The translations under genes and the position numbers were made by a program. The notes beneath the pieces were generated by a model that was given only the letters and a program-made list of their open reading frames with translations, ran no database searches and was not told the origin of the DNA. DNA of 64,000 bases from JAVKBW01 sp040222995 (lineage in GTDB: Bacteria > Pseudomonadota > Alphaproteobacteria > UBA8366 > Aestuariispiraceae): contig JAVKBW010000046.1 of NCBI GenBank assembly GCA_040222995.1, forward strand, positions 62,001 to 126,000. The letters are read 5' to 3'. Shown piece after piece: positions 8,689 through 16,434 of the stretch (the first letter of the stretch is position 1; the number at the start of each line of letters is the position of its first letter).

Positions 8689-8758
8689 AACCAGTGGCGG
8701 AAATCAGAAATTGATCGGTTGGGGACTCGCGATTTTCGAAACAGGGTATTAAGGTCGC

Positions 8759-9238
8759 GTGGAAATTTGGGCGGGGGCCGGTTTGTCGGATAACTTCTTA
8801 CGGGTGCATGGCACCGCAATTGCCGTTGATGGCGCGGGCGTTCTGTTGCGCGGGCCGTCCGGCGCCGGAAAATCCGATCTCGCCCTGCGGCTGATCGATT
8901 CAGGCATCGCCATGCTTGTCGCCGATGACCAGACGGAAATCAGGCGTCTCAACGGCGACCCGGTGATGACCGCACCGCCTTCCCTGCAGGGCCTGCTGGA
9001 GGTGCGCGGCGTCGGTATCGTCGCGGTCGATACGCTGCCCGCTTCGCCATTGCGGCTGATCGTCGATCTTGTCGCGCCGGACCGCATCGAAAGACTGCCG
9101 GAACCCCGCACCGAAACGGTGCTTGGACGGCCCGTTCCGGCAGTTTCCCTGTCGGCATTCGAAGCCAGCGCGCCTGCCAAGGTGCGGGCGGCGGTGCGGC
9201 ATCTGGCGCGAACCGGCCTGGCCGAGGCGGCGGAATGA
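8759..9238 (+). CDS. hprK: HPr kinase/phosphorylase, short form
   Basis: A 159-residue protein that corresponds to the C-terminal catalytic domain of HPr kinase; the N-terminal domain of Firmicutes enzymes is absent, as is normal in alphaproteobacteria. It phosphorylates HPr on serine and can reverse the reaction. Walker A is GPSGAGKS (32-39), and the HPrK signature appears as LLEVRGVGIVAVD. The start is GTG 8759 after AAGG; TTG 8783 is possible. Its stop overlaps rapZ by ATGA, which indicates translational coupling. It links the ChvG/ChvI pair to the PTS proteins that follow (EIIA, HPr, EI). Confidence 0.93.
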   Translation: MEIWAGAGLSDNFLRVHGTAIAVDGAGVLLRGPSGAGKSDLALRLIDSGIAMLVADDQTEIRRLNGDPVMTAPPSLQGLLEVRGVGIVAVDTLPASPLRLIVDLVAPDRIERLPEPRTETVLGRPVPAVSLSAFEASAPAKVRAAVRHLARTGLAEAAE

Positions 9239-10170
9239 CCCAACGGGCTGTCGATTCGCCGCAGGAAGGGCAGATGCTGCTGGTCACCGGCATGAGCGGC
9301 GCCGGCCGGTCCACCGCCCTGAAAGTGCTGGAGGATCTGGGGTACGAGGCGGTTGACAATCTGCCGCTGTCGTTTCTGGCAAGGCTGGCCGGCGGCCCGA
9401 AAAACGAGGCGGAATCGCGCCCGCTGGCCGTTGGCATCGATGTCCGCAGCCGTGATTTCGGGTCCGTCGCGCTGCAGGAGGAAGTCGACAAGCTGATCCA
9501 TGCCGATCATCTGGACGTCACCCTGCTGTTTCTGGATTGCGAGGATACGGTGCTGATCCGCCGCTACGCGGAAACCCGCCGCCGGCATCCGCTGGCCGCT
9601 GACCGGCCGGTCGAGGACGGGCTGGCGCTGGAACGCCGCGTCATTGCGCCTTTGCGCGACCGCGCCGATATTGTTATCGACACCACCGAACTGACGGTGT
9701 GGGACCTGAAACAGCGTCTGGCGACGGAATTCGCCAATGGCGCATCGACCGGCATGGCGGTTTCCGTCGTCTCGTTTTCGTACCGCAAGGGCTTGCCGCG
9801 CGAGGCCGATCTGGTGATCGACGCCCGGTTTCTGACCAACCCGCATTACGACCCGGCCCTGCGCCCCCTGACCGGCCGGGACGCCGCGGTGGCGGCGGCG
9901 GTCGAGGCGGATGAGGATTTCGATGCCTTCTGGACGCGGTTGACCGATCTGCTAACCTTGACCCTGCCGCGCTACGAACGCGAAGGGAAAAGTTACCTGA
10001 CCCTGGCAATCGGCTGTACGGGCGGGCGGCACCGGTCTGTTTTCATCGCCGAAAAGCTGCATCTTTGGCTGCAGGACCGGCACCAGGCCGGCGTCTTCGG
10101 CGCATCCGGTCTGGAGAACCCGATTCATGTTATTCACCGGGACATGCCGAAAGAGGCGACAGCGTCATGA
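9235..10170 (+). CDS. rapZ: RapZ/YvcJ-family nucleotide-binding protein
   Basis: A 311-residue P-loop protein. Walker A is GMSGAGRS (19-26), followed by LEDLGYEAVDNLP, the strongly conserved family segment. The C-terminal half carries YRKGLPREADLVIDARFL and IGCTGGRHRSVFIAEKL, the conserved RNA- or metabolite-sensing domain. In enterobacteria RapZ targets the sRNA GlmZ for RNase E cleavage; the role in alphaproteobacteria is less clear because GlmY/GlmZ are missing. The start overlaps hprK by four bases. Its stop overlaps the ATG of a 25-codon reading frame that in turn overlaps the EIIA gene. Confidence 0.94.
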   Translation: MTQRAVDSPQEGQMLLVTGMSGAGRSTALKVLEDLGYEAVDNLPLSFLARLAGGPKNEAESRPLAVGIDVRSRDFGSVALQEEVDKLIHADHLDVTLLFLDCEDTVLIRRYAETRRRHPLAADRPVEDGLALERRVIAPLRDRADIVIDTTELTVWDLKQRLATEFANGASTGMAVSVVSFSYRKGLPREADLVIDARFLTNPHYDPALRPLTGRDAAVAAAVEADEDFDAFWTRLTDLLTLTLPRYEREGKSYLTLAIGCTGGRHRSVFIAEKLHLWLQDRHQAGVFGASGLENPIHVIHRDMPKEATAS

Positions 10171-10244
10171 CGGAATTCAGCATGAAAATGTTAAACCGAA
10201 ACATCCGCCTTGCGAAGCAAGCGCTTAAAGGAAAAAGAACATGA
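10167..10244 (+). CDS. Possible 25-codon coupled small ORF
   Basis: A reading frame of 25 codons fills the rapZ-EIIA gap exactly. Its ATG (10167-10169) overlaps the rapZ stop as ATGA, and its TGA (10242-10244) overlaps the ATG of the EIIA gene as ATGA. The product would be small and basic (MTEFSMKMLN, then a stretch rich in Lys and Arg, ending GKRT) with no membrane segment. It has no strong ribosome-binding site of its own, but AAAGGAAAAA near its end can serve the EIIA start. It may be a real peptide, a device to keep ribosomes on the message between rapZ and EIIA, or chance. Confidence 0.3.
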   Translation: MTEFSMKMLNRNIRLAKQALKGKRT

Positions 10245-10639
10245 TTGGTTTGGTGCTCGTAACCCACGGCCGGCTGGCGGAGGAATTCGTCGCCGCAATG
10301 GAACATGTGGTGGGCCCGCAGGAACAGATCGAAACGATTTCGATCGGCCCGGACGACGATATGGAAAAGCGCCGCCGGGACATCCTGGAAGGCACCAGAT
10401 CGGTCGACAGCGGCGATGGCGTTATCGTGCTGACCGACATGTTCGGCGGCACGCCGTCCAATCTGGCGATCTCGATCATGGACAAGGCGAAGGTGGAAGT
10501 AATCGCCGGGGTCAACCTGCCGATGCTGATCAAGCTGGCGAGCGTGCGGTCCACCGAAAATCTGGATTCCGCCGTCGCCGCCGCGCAGGAGGCCGGCATC
10601 AAGTACATCAATATCGCCAGCAAGCTGCTGGCGGACTAG
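10241..10639 (+). CDS. PTS EIIA component, mannose family
   Basis: A 132-residue cytoplasmic EIIA-Man domain. The start MIGLVLVTHGRLAEEF places phosphoacceptor His9; the family pattern VIVLTDMFGGTPSNLA and AGVNLPMLIKL follow. In alphaproteobacteria this protein takes phosphate from HPr and acts as a regulator, since no EIIB or EIIC partner is encoded nearby. It is the fifth gene of the chvI-chvG-hprK-rapZ-EIIA-HPr-EI run and starts after AAAGGAAAAAGAAC. Such proteins are variously called manX, ptsM or EIIA-Ntr-like, so no symbol is given. Confidence 0.93.
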   Translation: MIGLVLVTHGRLAEEFVAAMEHVVGPQEQIETISIGPDDDMEKRRRDILEGTRSVDSGDGVIVLTDMFGGTPSNLAISIMDKAKVEVIAGVNLPMLIKLASVRSTENLDSAVAAAQEAGIKYINIASKLLAD

Positions 10640-10660
10640 ACTTCCGTCCGAGTAACGTCA

Positions 10661-10954
10661 ATGGACCAACCCGTGGCCAGAGATGCCGGACCCGTAATGG
10701 CGACCATCTGCAACGAACGGGGGCTGCACGCCCGGGCGGCGGCGAAATTCGTCAAGACGGCGGAACAGTACGACGCCGCCGTCACGGTATCGAAGGACGG
10801 CATGACCGTCGTCGGCACGTCGATCATGGGGCTGATGATGCTGGGCGCCGGCAAGGGGTCGCAGATCGAACTCGAAGCGAAAGGCCGGGCCGCGGAAGAC
10901 GCGCTCAAGGCGTTGCAGTCGCTGGTCGCGGCCGGTTTCGACGAAGACAGGTAG
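10661..10954 (+). CDS. ptsH: Phosphocarrier protein HPr
   Basis: HPr-fold phosphocarrier of 97 residues. NERGLHARAAAKFVK holds the phosphoacceptor His23, and GTSIMGLMML holds Ser54, the equivalent of the regulatory serine phosphorylated by HPr kinase. Both phosphorylation sites are therefore present, in keeping with the hprK gene upstream. It passes phosphate from EI to EIIA. The sequence is of the NPr-like type common in proteobacteria. It lies 21 bases after the EIIA gene and 64 bases before the EI gene. Confidence 0.94.
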   Translation: MDQPVARDAGPVMATICNERGLHARAAAKFVKTAEQYDAAVTVSKDGMTVVGTSIMGLMMLGAGKGSQIELEAKGRAAEDALKALQSLVAAGFDEDR

Positions 10955-11018
10955 CGGGCAGGCACGGCCTGACGGCGGCGACAACCGCGGCCGGTCCCGG
11001 GAAAGCACAGGCGAGGAC

Positions 11019-12776
11019 ATGACCAGGAACCGGGAAATCTCCCTAAGCGGCGTCGGTGTCTCCAGCGGCATCGCCATCGGCGTGGCCTATATCCTCGACA
11101 CCGCCGCCGGCGTGTATCCCGAATACACGGTCGCGGCGTCGAAGCGTGGCGCCGAAGCCGCCCGGCTGGACAAGGCCGTGCAGACCGCGATGCGCCAGTT
11201 GCGCGCCCTGAAAGCCAAAACAAAAACGGCCGGCAAGTCCGCCGCCGACGATCTCGGCCAGTTGCTGGACGCTCATATCGCGATGCTCGACGGTTCGCGG
11301 CTGGTGCGCGGCGCCCGGACGCTGATCGAATCCGACGGGCTGAACGCCGAGGCGGCGGTGCAGCATCAGGTCGCCGATATCGTGCGCAGCTTCGAAGCGA
11401 TGGAAGACGCCTACCTGGCCGCCCGCGCCGATGACGTGCGCGACGCCGGCGGCCGGATTTTGCGCAACCTGTCGGAACGGCCGCTCGACCACTTCGTCAA
11501 CCTGCCGGAAAACACCATCGTCATCGCCGAAGAGCTGACGCCGGCCGATACCGTGCAGATCGACCCCAGGAAGGTTGCCGGATTCGCGTCGGTGCTGGGC
11601 GGGGCGGAAGGCCATACCGCAATCATCGCCCGCTCGCTGGGCATCCCGGCGGTTCTCGGCGCGGCGGGTCTGATGAGCGAAATCCGCTCCGGCGACACCG
11701 TGCTGCTGGACGGCCGGAAAGGGCGGATCGTCGCCAACCCGGCCAAATCGACCCTGCGCAGTTTCGAGAAAAAGAAACAGGATGCCGAACGCGACCGGCA
11801 ACAGCTCAGCCGGCTGCGGTCGGTCCCCGCCATCACCCGCGACAACGTAACGGTGGGCCTGCAGGCCAACCTTGAACGGCCGCAGGATGTCAGCGCGGCC
11901 CTGGACGCCGGCGCGGAAGGCGTCGGCCTGTTCCGCACCGAGTTTCTTTACATGAACCGGCCCGATCCGCCCAGCGAGGACGAACAGTTCGAGGCGCTGA
12001 TGCAGGTCGTCGGCGACATGGAAGGACGGCCGGTGACGGCCCGCACCCTCGATATCGGCGGCGAGAAACTGGCCTATTCGCTGGGCGATCATATCAGCGG
12101 CTCGGTCAATCCGGCGCTCGGCGTGCGCGGCGTGAGGTTGTCGCTGAAACAGCCCTCGCTGCTGGAGCCGCAGCTTTGCGCGATGCTGCGGGCCGCCGCC
12201 TACGGGCCGGTGCGCATATTGCTGCCGATGATCACCACGCCCGGCGAAATCAGACAGGCGCGCGAGATCGTCGCCCGGATGTGGCGGCGGCTGAAACGGC
12301 GCGGCGCCAGGCTGCCGGACGAAATGCCCCCGCTTGGCGTAATGATCGAGGTGCCGGGGGCGGCCCTGTCCGCGGATTCGCTGGCCCAGGCGGCGGATTT
12401 CTTCGCCATCGGCACCAACGACCTGACGATGTACACGTTGGCCATCGACCGAGCCGACGACCAGGTGGCGCACCTTTACAACCCGCTTCACCCCGCCGTT
12501 CTGCGGCTGATCGAATTCTCCATCCAGGCCGCGCTCAGGGCCCGCAAGCCGGTCAGCATCTGCGGCGAGATGGCCGGCAACCCGCGCTTTACCGCCCTTT
12601 TGCTTGGACTCGGCTGCCGCGATCTGTCCGCCTCCTCGCCGTCGTTGCTGCGGGTCAAGCAGCGGATTCGCAAGCTCGACATGGTCAGCGCCGCATCGCG
12701 GGCGCGGATGGTCATGGAAATTTCCGACGCCGGGCGCATCGCCGCCCTGCTGGACGACATGGATGCGCTGGTTTGA
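11019..12776 (+). CDS. ptsI: Phosphoenolpyruvate-protein phosphotransferase (EI)
   Basis: EI of 585 residues, which transfers phosphate from phosphoenolpyruvate to HPr. The N-terminal HPr-binding domain is followed by the phosphohistidine domain with GGAEGHTAIIARSLGIPAV (active His199) and the TIM-barrel PEP-binding domain with GVGLFRTEFLYM, LDIGGEKLAYS, MIEVPGAALSAD, FAIGTNDLTMY and ISICGEMAGN-like segments. There is no N-terminal GAF domain, so it is the EI type and not the PtsP/EI-Ntr type. It closes the PTS gene run. No EIIB or EIIC genes are present, which points to a purely regulatory phosphorelay. Confidence 0.95.
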   Translation: MTRNREISLSGVGVSSGIAIGVAYILDTAAGVYPEYTVAASKRGAEAARLDKAVQTAMRQLRALKAKTKTAGKSAADDLGQLLDAHIAMLDGSRLVRGARTLIESDGLNAEAAVQHQVADIVRSFEAMEDAYLAARADDVRDAGGRILRNLSERPLDHFVNLPENTIVIAEELTPADTVQIDPRKVAGFASVLGGAEGHTAIIARSLGIPAVLGAAGLMSEIRSGDTVLLDGRKGRIVANPAKSTLRSFEKKKQDAERDRQQLSRLRSVPAITRDNVTVGLQANLERPQDVSAALDAGAEGVGLFRTEFLYMNRPDPPSEDEQFEALMQVVGDMEGRPVTARTLDIGGEKLAYSLGDHISGSVNPALGVRGVRLSLKQPSLLEPQLCAMLRAAAYGPVRILLPMITTPGEIRQAREIVARMWRRLKRRGARLPDEMPPLGVMIEVPGAALSADSLAQAADFFAIGTNDLTMYTLAIDRADDQVAHLYNPLHPAVLRLIEFSIQAALRARKPVSICGEMAGNPRFTALLLGLGCRDLSASSPSLLRVKQRIRKLDMVSAASRARMVMEISDAGRIAALLDDMDALV

Positions 12777-12909
12777 CGACGCCTTTCCGGTCATTTCAAT
12801 TTGCTGTTGAAAGCGAAACCGGGTATCGTCGCGCCGATTGTGGAGAATTTGCGGCGCGCGTTTGGCCGGATTGTGCCGACAGCGCGGTTGCACCGAAAAC
12901 GGGGGCATC

Positions 12910-13542
12910 ATGACCGACAGGACACAGGCATCAACGGTATCTTCCGGACGTTCCGGAAAGACCTTTGCCGCCGGGTCGAAAGCGGCTCTGCGCACGACGG
13001 CCGCGGCGATTGCGCTGAGCCTCGCGGCATCGCCGCTGGCGGCGGCCTGCCTCGACAGTGCGGCGTCGACGCCGGAAATCACGGCGCAGTCCTTTTCATC
13101 GGTCGACCGCGCCCACGCCATGCGGATCCTGCAGTCGGAAATGATGGTCGCCGGCCTGTCCTGCGGCGCCAAGCCCGCCTACAACGCCTTCGCCCTGAAA
13201 TATAAAGCGACCCTGGTCCGCAACGGCGACCGTTTGAAAAAGCACTATTACGCCGAATACGGCGCGGCGGACGGTTTCAAGAAACTCAACACCTTCGTCA
13301 CCCGGCTCGCCAACGAAGCCTCGGTGCGGATCGCGCAATACGGCCACGGCTATTGCGAGAAGGCCATGGCCCGGTTCGACCGGCTGCTCTCCGCCCCGGT
13401 AGAGGCGCTGGACCGCTATTCGACCCAGTTCGCGATGGAGCTGGGCATGGAGCCGACAACCCCGCTTGTCGTGCAGGTCGCCGCAACGTCGGATGACGGC
13501 TGCGCCGTAACCGACGAACGGGTCGCCTCGACCGCCGAATAA
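12910..13542 (+). CDS. Secreted protein of unknown function
   Basis: A 210-residue protein with an N-terminal signal sequence (hydrophobic run AAAIALSLAASPLAAAC near 32-48), so it is probably periplasmic. The mature part is helical and has cysteines in AACLDS, LSCGAK, HGYCEKA and DDGCAV that could form two disulphides. I do not recognise a family. The ATG at 12910 follows GGGGGC; an open extension upstream (to 12838) lacks a better start and would hide the signal peptide. It converges on ompA and shares the downstream hairpin region at 13637-13664. Confidence 0.65.
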   Translation: MTDRTQASTVSSGRSGKTFAAGSKAALRTTAAAIALSLAASPLAAACLDSAASTPEITAQSFSSVDRAHAMRILQSEMMVAGLSCGAKPAYNAFALKYKATLVRNGDRLKKHYYAEYGAADGFKKLNTFVTRLANEASVRIAQYGHGYCEKAMARFDRLLSAPVEALDRYSTQFAMELGMEPTTPLVVQVAATSDDGCAVTDERVASTAE

Positions 13543-13636
13543 CCCCGCCCGTTTTTAGAGCAGCCTGCCGGCCGGACCCCCAGGGTTCGGCCGTTTTCGT
13601 TCGCGTCGCCGATCGGACACCGCTGCGGCGCAAACA

Positions 13637-13664
13637 GAAACGGCAGCCCGAAGGCTGCCGTTTC
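13637..13664 (-). terminator. UUCG-tetraloop terminator of ompA
   Basis: A perfect 12-bp stem: GAAACGGCAGCC (13637-13648), loop CGAA, GGCTGCCGTTTC (13653-13664). Read on the minus strand the loop is TTCG closed by a C-G pair, a very stable tetraloop, and the transcript continues TGTTTG after the 3' arm's own TTTC. It lies about 50 bases downstream of the ompA stop. It could also stop transcription from the gene at 12910-13542. Confidence 0.85.
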
Positions 13665-13712
13665 CATAAATGGTCCCTGACCGAAGGACCGTTGCCGGTG
13701 TCCTCCCCTGAA

Positions 13713-14798
13713 TTACTGCAGGACGATCTCCACCCGGCGGTTCTGAGGTTCGCGGACGCCGTCGTCGGTCTCGACAAGCGGGTCGGTCTCACCCTTCGCC
13801 AGCGTCGTCACATTGCCTGTCGGGAAGCCGAGGCGAGCCAGTTCGCCCTGCACCGCGGCGGCGCGGCGTTCGGACAGGCCCATGTTATACAGCGCGCCGC
13901 CCGATTTGTCGGCGTGGCCGGTGGCGACGATGCGCGCCACGTTGCCCTGCGCGGCGTAGTCACGCGCCTGCTGGATAATGTCTTTCGCTTCCGGCGTCAG
14001 GCTCGACTGATCCCAGTCGAAGAAGACGATGAAGTTGCGGACGATCGGCGGCGGTTCCGGGGCCGGCGCGGGTTCCGGTTCCGGCGCAGCCTGAACAACG
14101 GGTTCCGGCTCGGGTTCCGGGGCCGGCGGAGGCGGCGGCGGGGGGGTCCAGAAACGATACCGCAGACCCAGCGAAACGGTCTGTGCGGCATAATCCGCGT
14201 CTGCGTTCTGGCCGTTATTCAGGCCGAATTCAAGATCGGGCACGTAGATGTAGGAATACTGCGCCACCAGGTCCATCTGATCGGTCATCTGGAAGCTGAT
14301 ACCCGCCAGCGCCTGTGCCGCAACGCTGATATCGTCATCGGAGACGCTGCTGCCGTTTACCGGGTTAATCCCGCTGGCATCGACATAGGCGACACCGAGA
14401 CCGGCGCCGAGGAACGGTTTGACGAGCGGTTCGCCGATATCGAAATCGGCGATCACGTTCGCCATCAGCGACGTTACATCGGCGTCGCCGGATGCATTGA
14501 CGCCACTGACTTCGTCGACATCGTTCAGCCGGTGGCCGAGTTCCAGTTCACCGCGCCACAGACCTTCATAGTCGTAACCCAGGACCAGAAAGCCGGCAGC
14601 ATCGTTGTCGAACTGGACACTGTTGTTGAAGCCGGCGCCTTCAAGGTCTGCATCGCTCGGGATGTTAAGCCCGGCCTTGCCTTCGACATAGTATCCCGTG
14701 CGTTCGGTCGACTGCGCCATCGCCGTGCCCGCCACAAAGGCAAACGCGCCGGCGAGCGCCAGTGATTTCCGCAAAATTGTATCGCATCCGCGAGTCAT
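13713..14798 (-). CDS. OmpA family outer membrane protein
   Basis: Outer membrane porin-like protein of 361 residues. A signal peptide (LALAGAFAFVAGTAMAQS) is followed by an eight-stranded beta-barrel region to about 185. A proline/glutamate hinge (PPPPPPPAPEPEPEP and a second EPEPAPAPEPPP) leads to the OmpA C-terminal peptidoglycan-binding domain with FFDWDQSSLTPEAKDII, ATGHADKSGGALYNMGLSE and EPQNRRVEIVL. The start at ATG 14796-14798 is preceded by ACAGGT; a TTG six codons upstream is less likely. It links the outer membrane to the cell wall. A strong hairpin terminator follows. Confidence 0.93.
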   Translation of the reverse strand: MTRGCDTILRKSLALAGAFAFVAGTAMAQSTERTGYYVEGKAGLNIPSDADLEGAGFNNSVQFDNDAAGFLVLGYDYEGLWRGELELGHRLNDVDEVSGVNASGDADVTSLMANVIADFDIGEPLVKPFLGAGLGVAYVDASGINPVNGSSVSDDDISVAAQALAGISFQMTDQMDLVAQYSYIYVPDLEFGLNNGQNADADYAAQTVSLGLRYRFWTPPPPPPPAPEPEPEPVVQAAPEPEPAPAPEPPPIVRNFIVFFDWDQSSLTPEAKDIIQQARDYAAQGNVARIVATGHADKSGGALYNMGLSERRAAAVQGELARLGFPTGNVTTLAKGETDPLVETDDGVREPQNRRVEIVLQ

Positions 14799-14962
14799 AC
14801 CTGTATCCCATATCAAAACGGTTTGATTTCAGACTTTTGTATAGCGTCACTCGGTGTCGATTGTCGATTTATCAGTGAGCCTGACGGGGCGGAACCGCAA
14901 CTTTGACGGCCTATGTTGCATTGAAGTCACAAACATTACCCGAACCCGCCGATTCGGCAGGC

Positions 14963-14991
14963 TTGTTGACCATAACCGGCTTTGCTATATC
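14963..14991 (+). promoter_or_regulatory. Possible promoter of ahcY
   Basis: TTGTTG (14963-14968) and TATATC (14986-14991) stand 17 bases apart, about 45 bases ahead of the ahcY start, and fit a modest housekeeping promoter. AGGAG at 15023-15027, seven bases before the ATG, is a good ribosome-binding site. No SAH riboswitch core was recognised in this leader. Confidence 0.35.
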
Positions 14992-15034
14992 CGCCGTCAC
15001 GTCAGCCGCATGCAAATGAATCAGGAGTCAATCG

Positions 15035-16330
15035 ATGAGTGTGAGCCAGGATTTTAAAGTCGCCGATATCGGATTAGCCGATTGGGGCCGTAAGGAAATC
15101 GATATCGCCGAAACTGAAATGCCGGGCTTGATGGCGTTGCGCGAGGAATATGCCGGCAAGAAGCCGCTGGCCGGCGCGCGCATCGCCGGGTGTCTGCACA
15201 TGACCATCCAGACGGCGGTGCTGATCGAAACGCTGGTCGATCTGGGCGCCGAAGTGCGCTGGTCTTCCTGCAACATCTTTTCCACCCAGGACCACGCCGC
15301 CGCGGCCATCGCCGCCGCCGGCATTCCGGTCTTCGCCTGGAAGGGCATGTCGGAAGACGAATTCTGGTGGGCCATCAAGGAGACCATCACCGGGCCGGAC
15401 GGCTGGGCGCTGAACATGATCCTCGATGACGGCGGCGACCTGACCAAACTGATGCATGACGAATATCCCGACATGCTGAAGGATATTCGCGGCCTGTCGG
15501 AAGAAACCACGACCGGCGTACACCGCCTGATCGAGATGGAGCGCGACGGCACGCTGCTGACGCCGGCGATCAACGTCAACGATTCGGTCACCAAGTCGAA
15601 ATTCGACAACAAGTACGGCTGCCGCGAAAGCCTGGTCGATGCGGTGCGCCGCGCCACCGACGTGATGATGGCCGGCAAGGTCGCCGTCGTCGCCGGCTAT
15701 GGCGATGTCGGCAAGGGATCGGCCGACAGCCTGCGCAATGCCGGCTGCCGGGTTCTGGTCACCGAGGCCGATCCGATCTGCGCCCTGCAGGCCGCGATGG
15801 AAGGCTACGAAGTCACCACGATGGAAGACGCCGCGCCGCGCGGCGACATCTTCTGCACGGCGACGGGCAATATCGACGTTATCACCGTCGATCACATGCG
15901 GGCCATGAAGGACCGGGCGATTGTCTGCAACATCGGTCACTTCGACAGCGAAATTCAGATCAACGCGCTGCGGAACTTCAAGTGGAACAACATCAAGCCG
16001 CAGGTCGACGAGATCGAGTTTCCGGACGGCAAGAAACTGCTGGTTCTGGCGGAAGGCCGCCTGGTCAACCTCGGCTGCGCGACCGGCCATCCGAGCTTCG
16101 TGATGAGCGCCTCCTTCACCAATCAGGTGCTGGCGCAGATCGAATTGTGGACCAAGCACGGCGAATACGAAAACAAGGTCTATGTGCTGCCGAAACATCT
16201 CGACGAGAAGGTCGCGGCTCTGCATCTGGCGAAGGTCGGCGCGCAGCTTACCCAGCTCAGCAAACAGCAGGCAGACTATATCGGCGTCGGCGCCAACGGG
16301 CCGTTCAAACCGGATGCCTATCGTTACTAG
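15035..16330 (+). CDS. ahcY: Adenosylhomocysteinase
   Basis: SAH hydrolase of 431 residues. It splits S-adenosylhomocysteine, the product of methyl transfer, into adenosine and homocysteine with bound NAD, and so completes the methyl cycle. Visible landmarks are the N-terminal KVADIGLADWGRKEID, SCNIFSTQDHAAAAI, the NAD site VVAGYGDVGKGSADSLRN, and the conserved C-terminus KPDAYRY. AGGAG lies seven bases before the ATG. Its position shortly after ptsH-ptsI and before a DivL-like kinase is a familiar alphaproteobacterial neighbourhood. Confidence 0.97.
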   Translation: MSVSQDFKVADIGLADWGRKEIDIAETEMPGLMALREEYAGKKPLAGARIAGCLHMTIQTAVLIETLVDLGAEVRWSSCNIFSTQDHAAAAIAAAGIPVFAWKGMSEDEFWWAIKETITGPDGWALNMILDDGGDLTKLMHDEYPDMLKDIRGLSEETTTGVHRLIEMERDGTLLTPAINVNDSVTKSKFDNKYGCRESLVDAVRRATDVMMAGKVAVVAGYGDVGKGSADSLRNAGCRVLVTEADPICALQAAMEGYEVTTMEDAAPRGDIFCTATGNIDVITVDHMRAMKDRAIVCNIGHFDSEIQINALRNFKWNNIKPQVDEIEFPDGKKLLVLAEGRLVNLGCATGHPSFVMSASFTNQVLAQIELWTKHGEYENKVYVLPKHLDEKVAALHLAKVGAQLTQLSKQQADYIGVGANGPFKPDAYRY

Positions 16331-16434
16331 GGCCGACTGACGTTTTTCGTTTAGTCATCGCGCGCCCCGGCCTATCCTAGACTCCCGCCTGTGTCACACG
16401 GACACGCGGGTAACGGGAAAGGTCGGGGCCGCTT

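Noticed and set aside
11043..13172. A 709-codon open frame opposite ptsI and the following gene
   Set aside because: It is antisense to EI, which has clear catalytic motifs; the antisense product is rich in Arg, Gly and Gln without any family pattern.
14817..15034. SAH riboswitch upstream of ahcY
   Set aside because: I looked for the conserved GC-rich core of the SAH riboswitch and did not see it; an ordinary promoter and ribosome-binding site explain the leader.
16331..16434. Intrinsic terminator after ahcY
   Set aside because: GACT...AGTC around a T-rich loop gives only a four-base stem without a following U-run.
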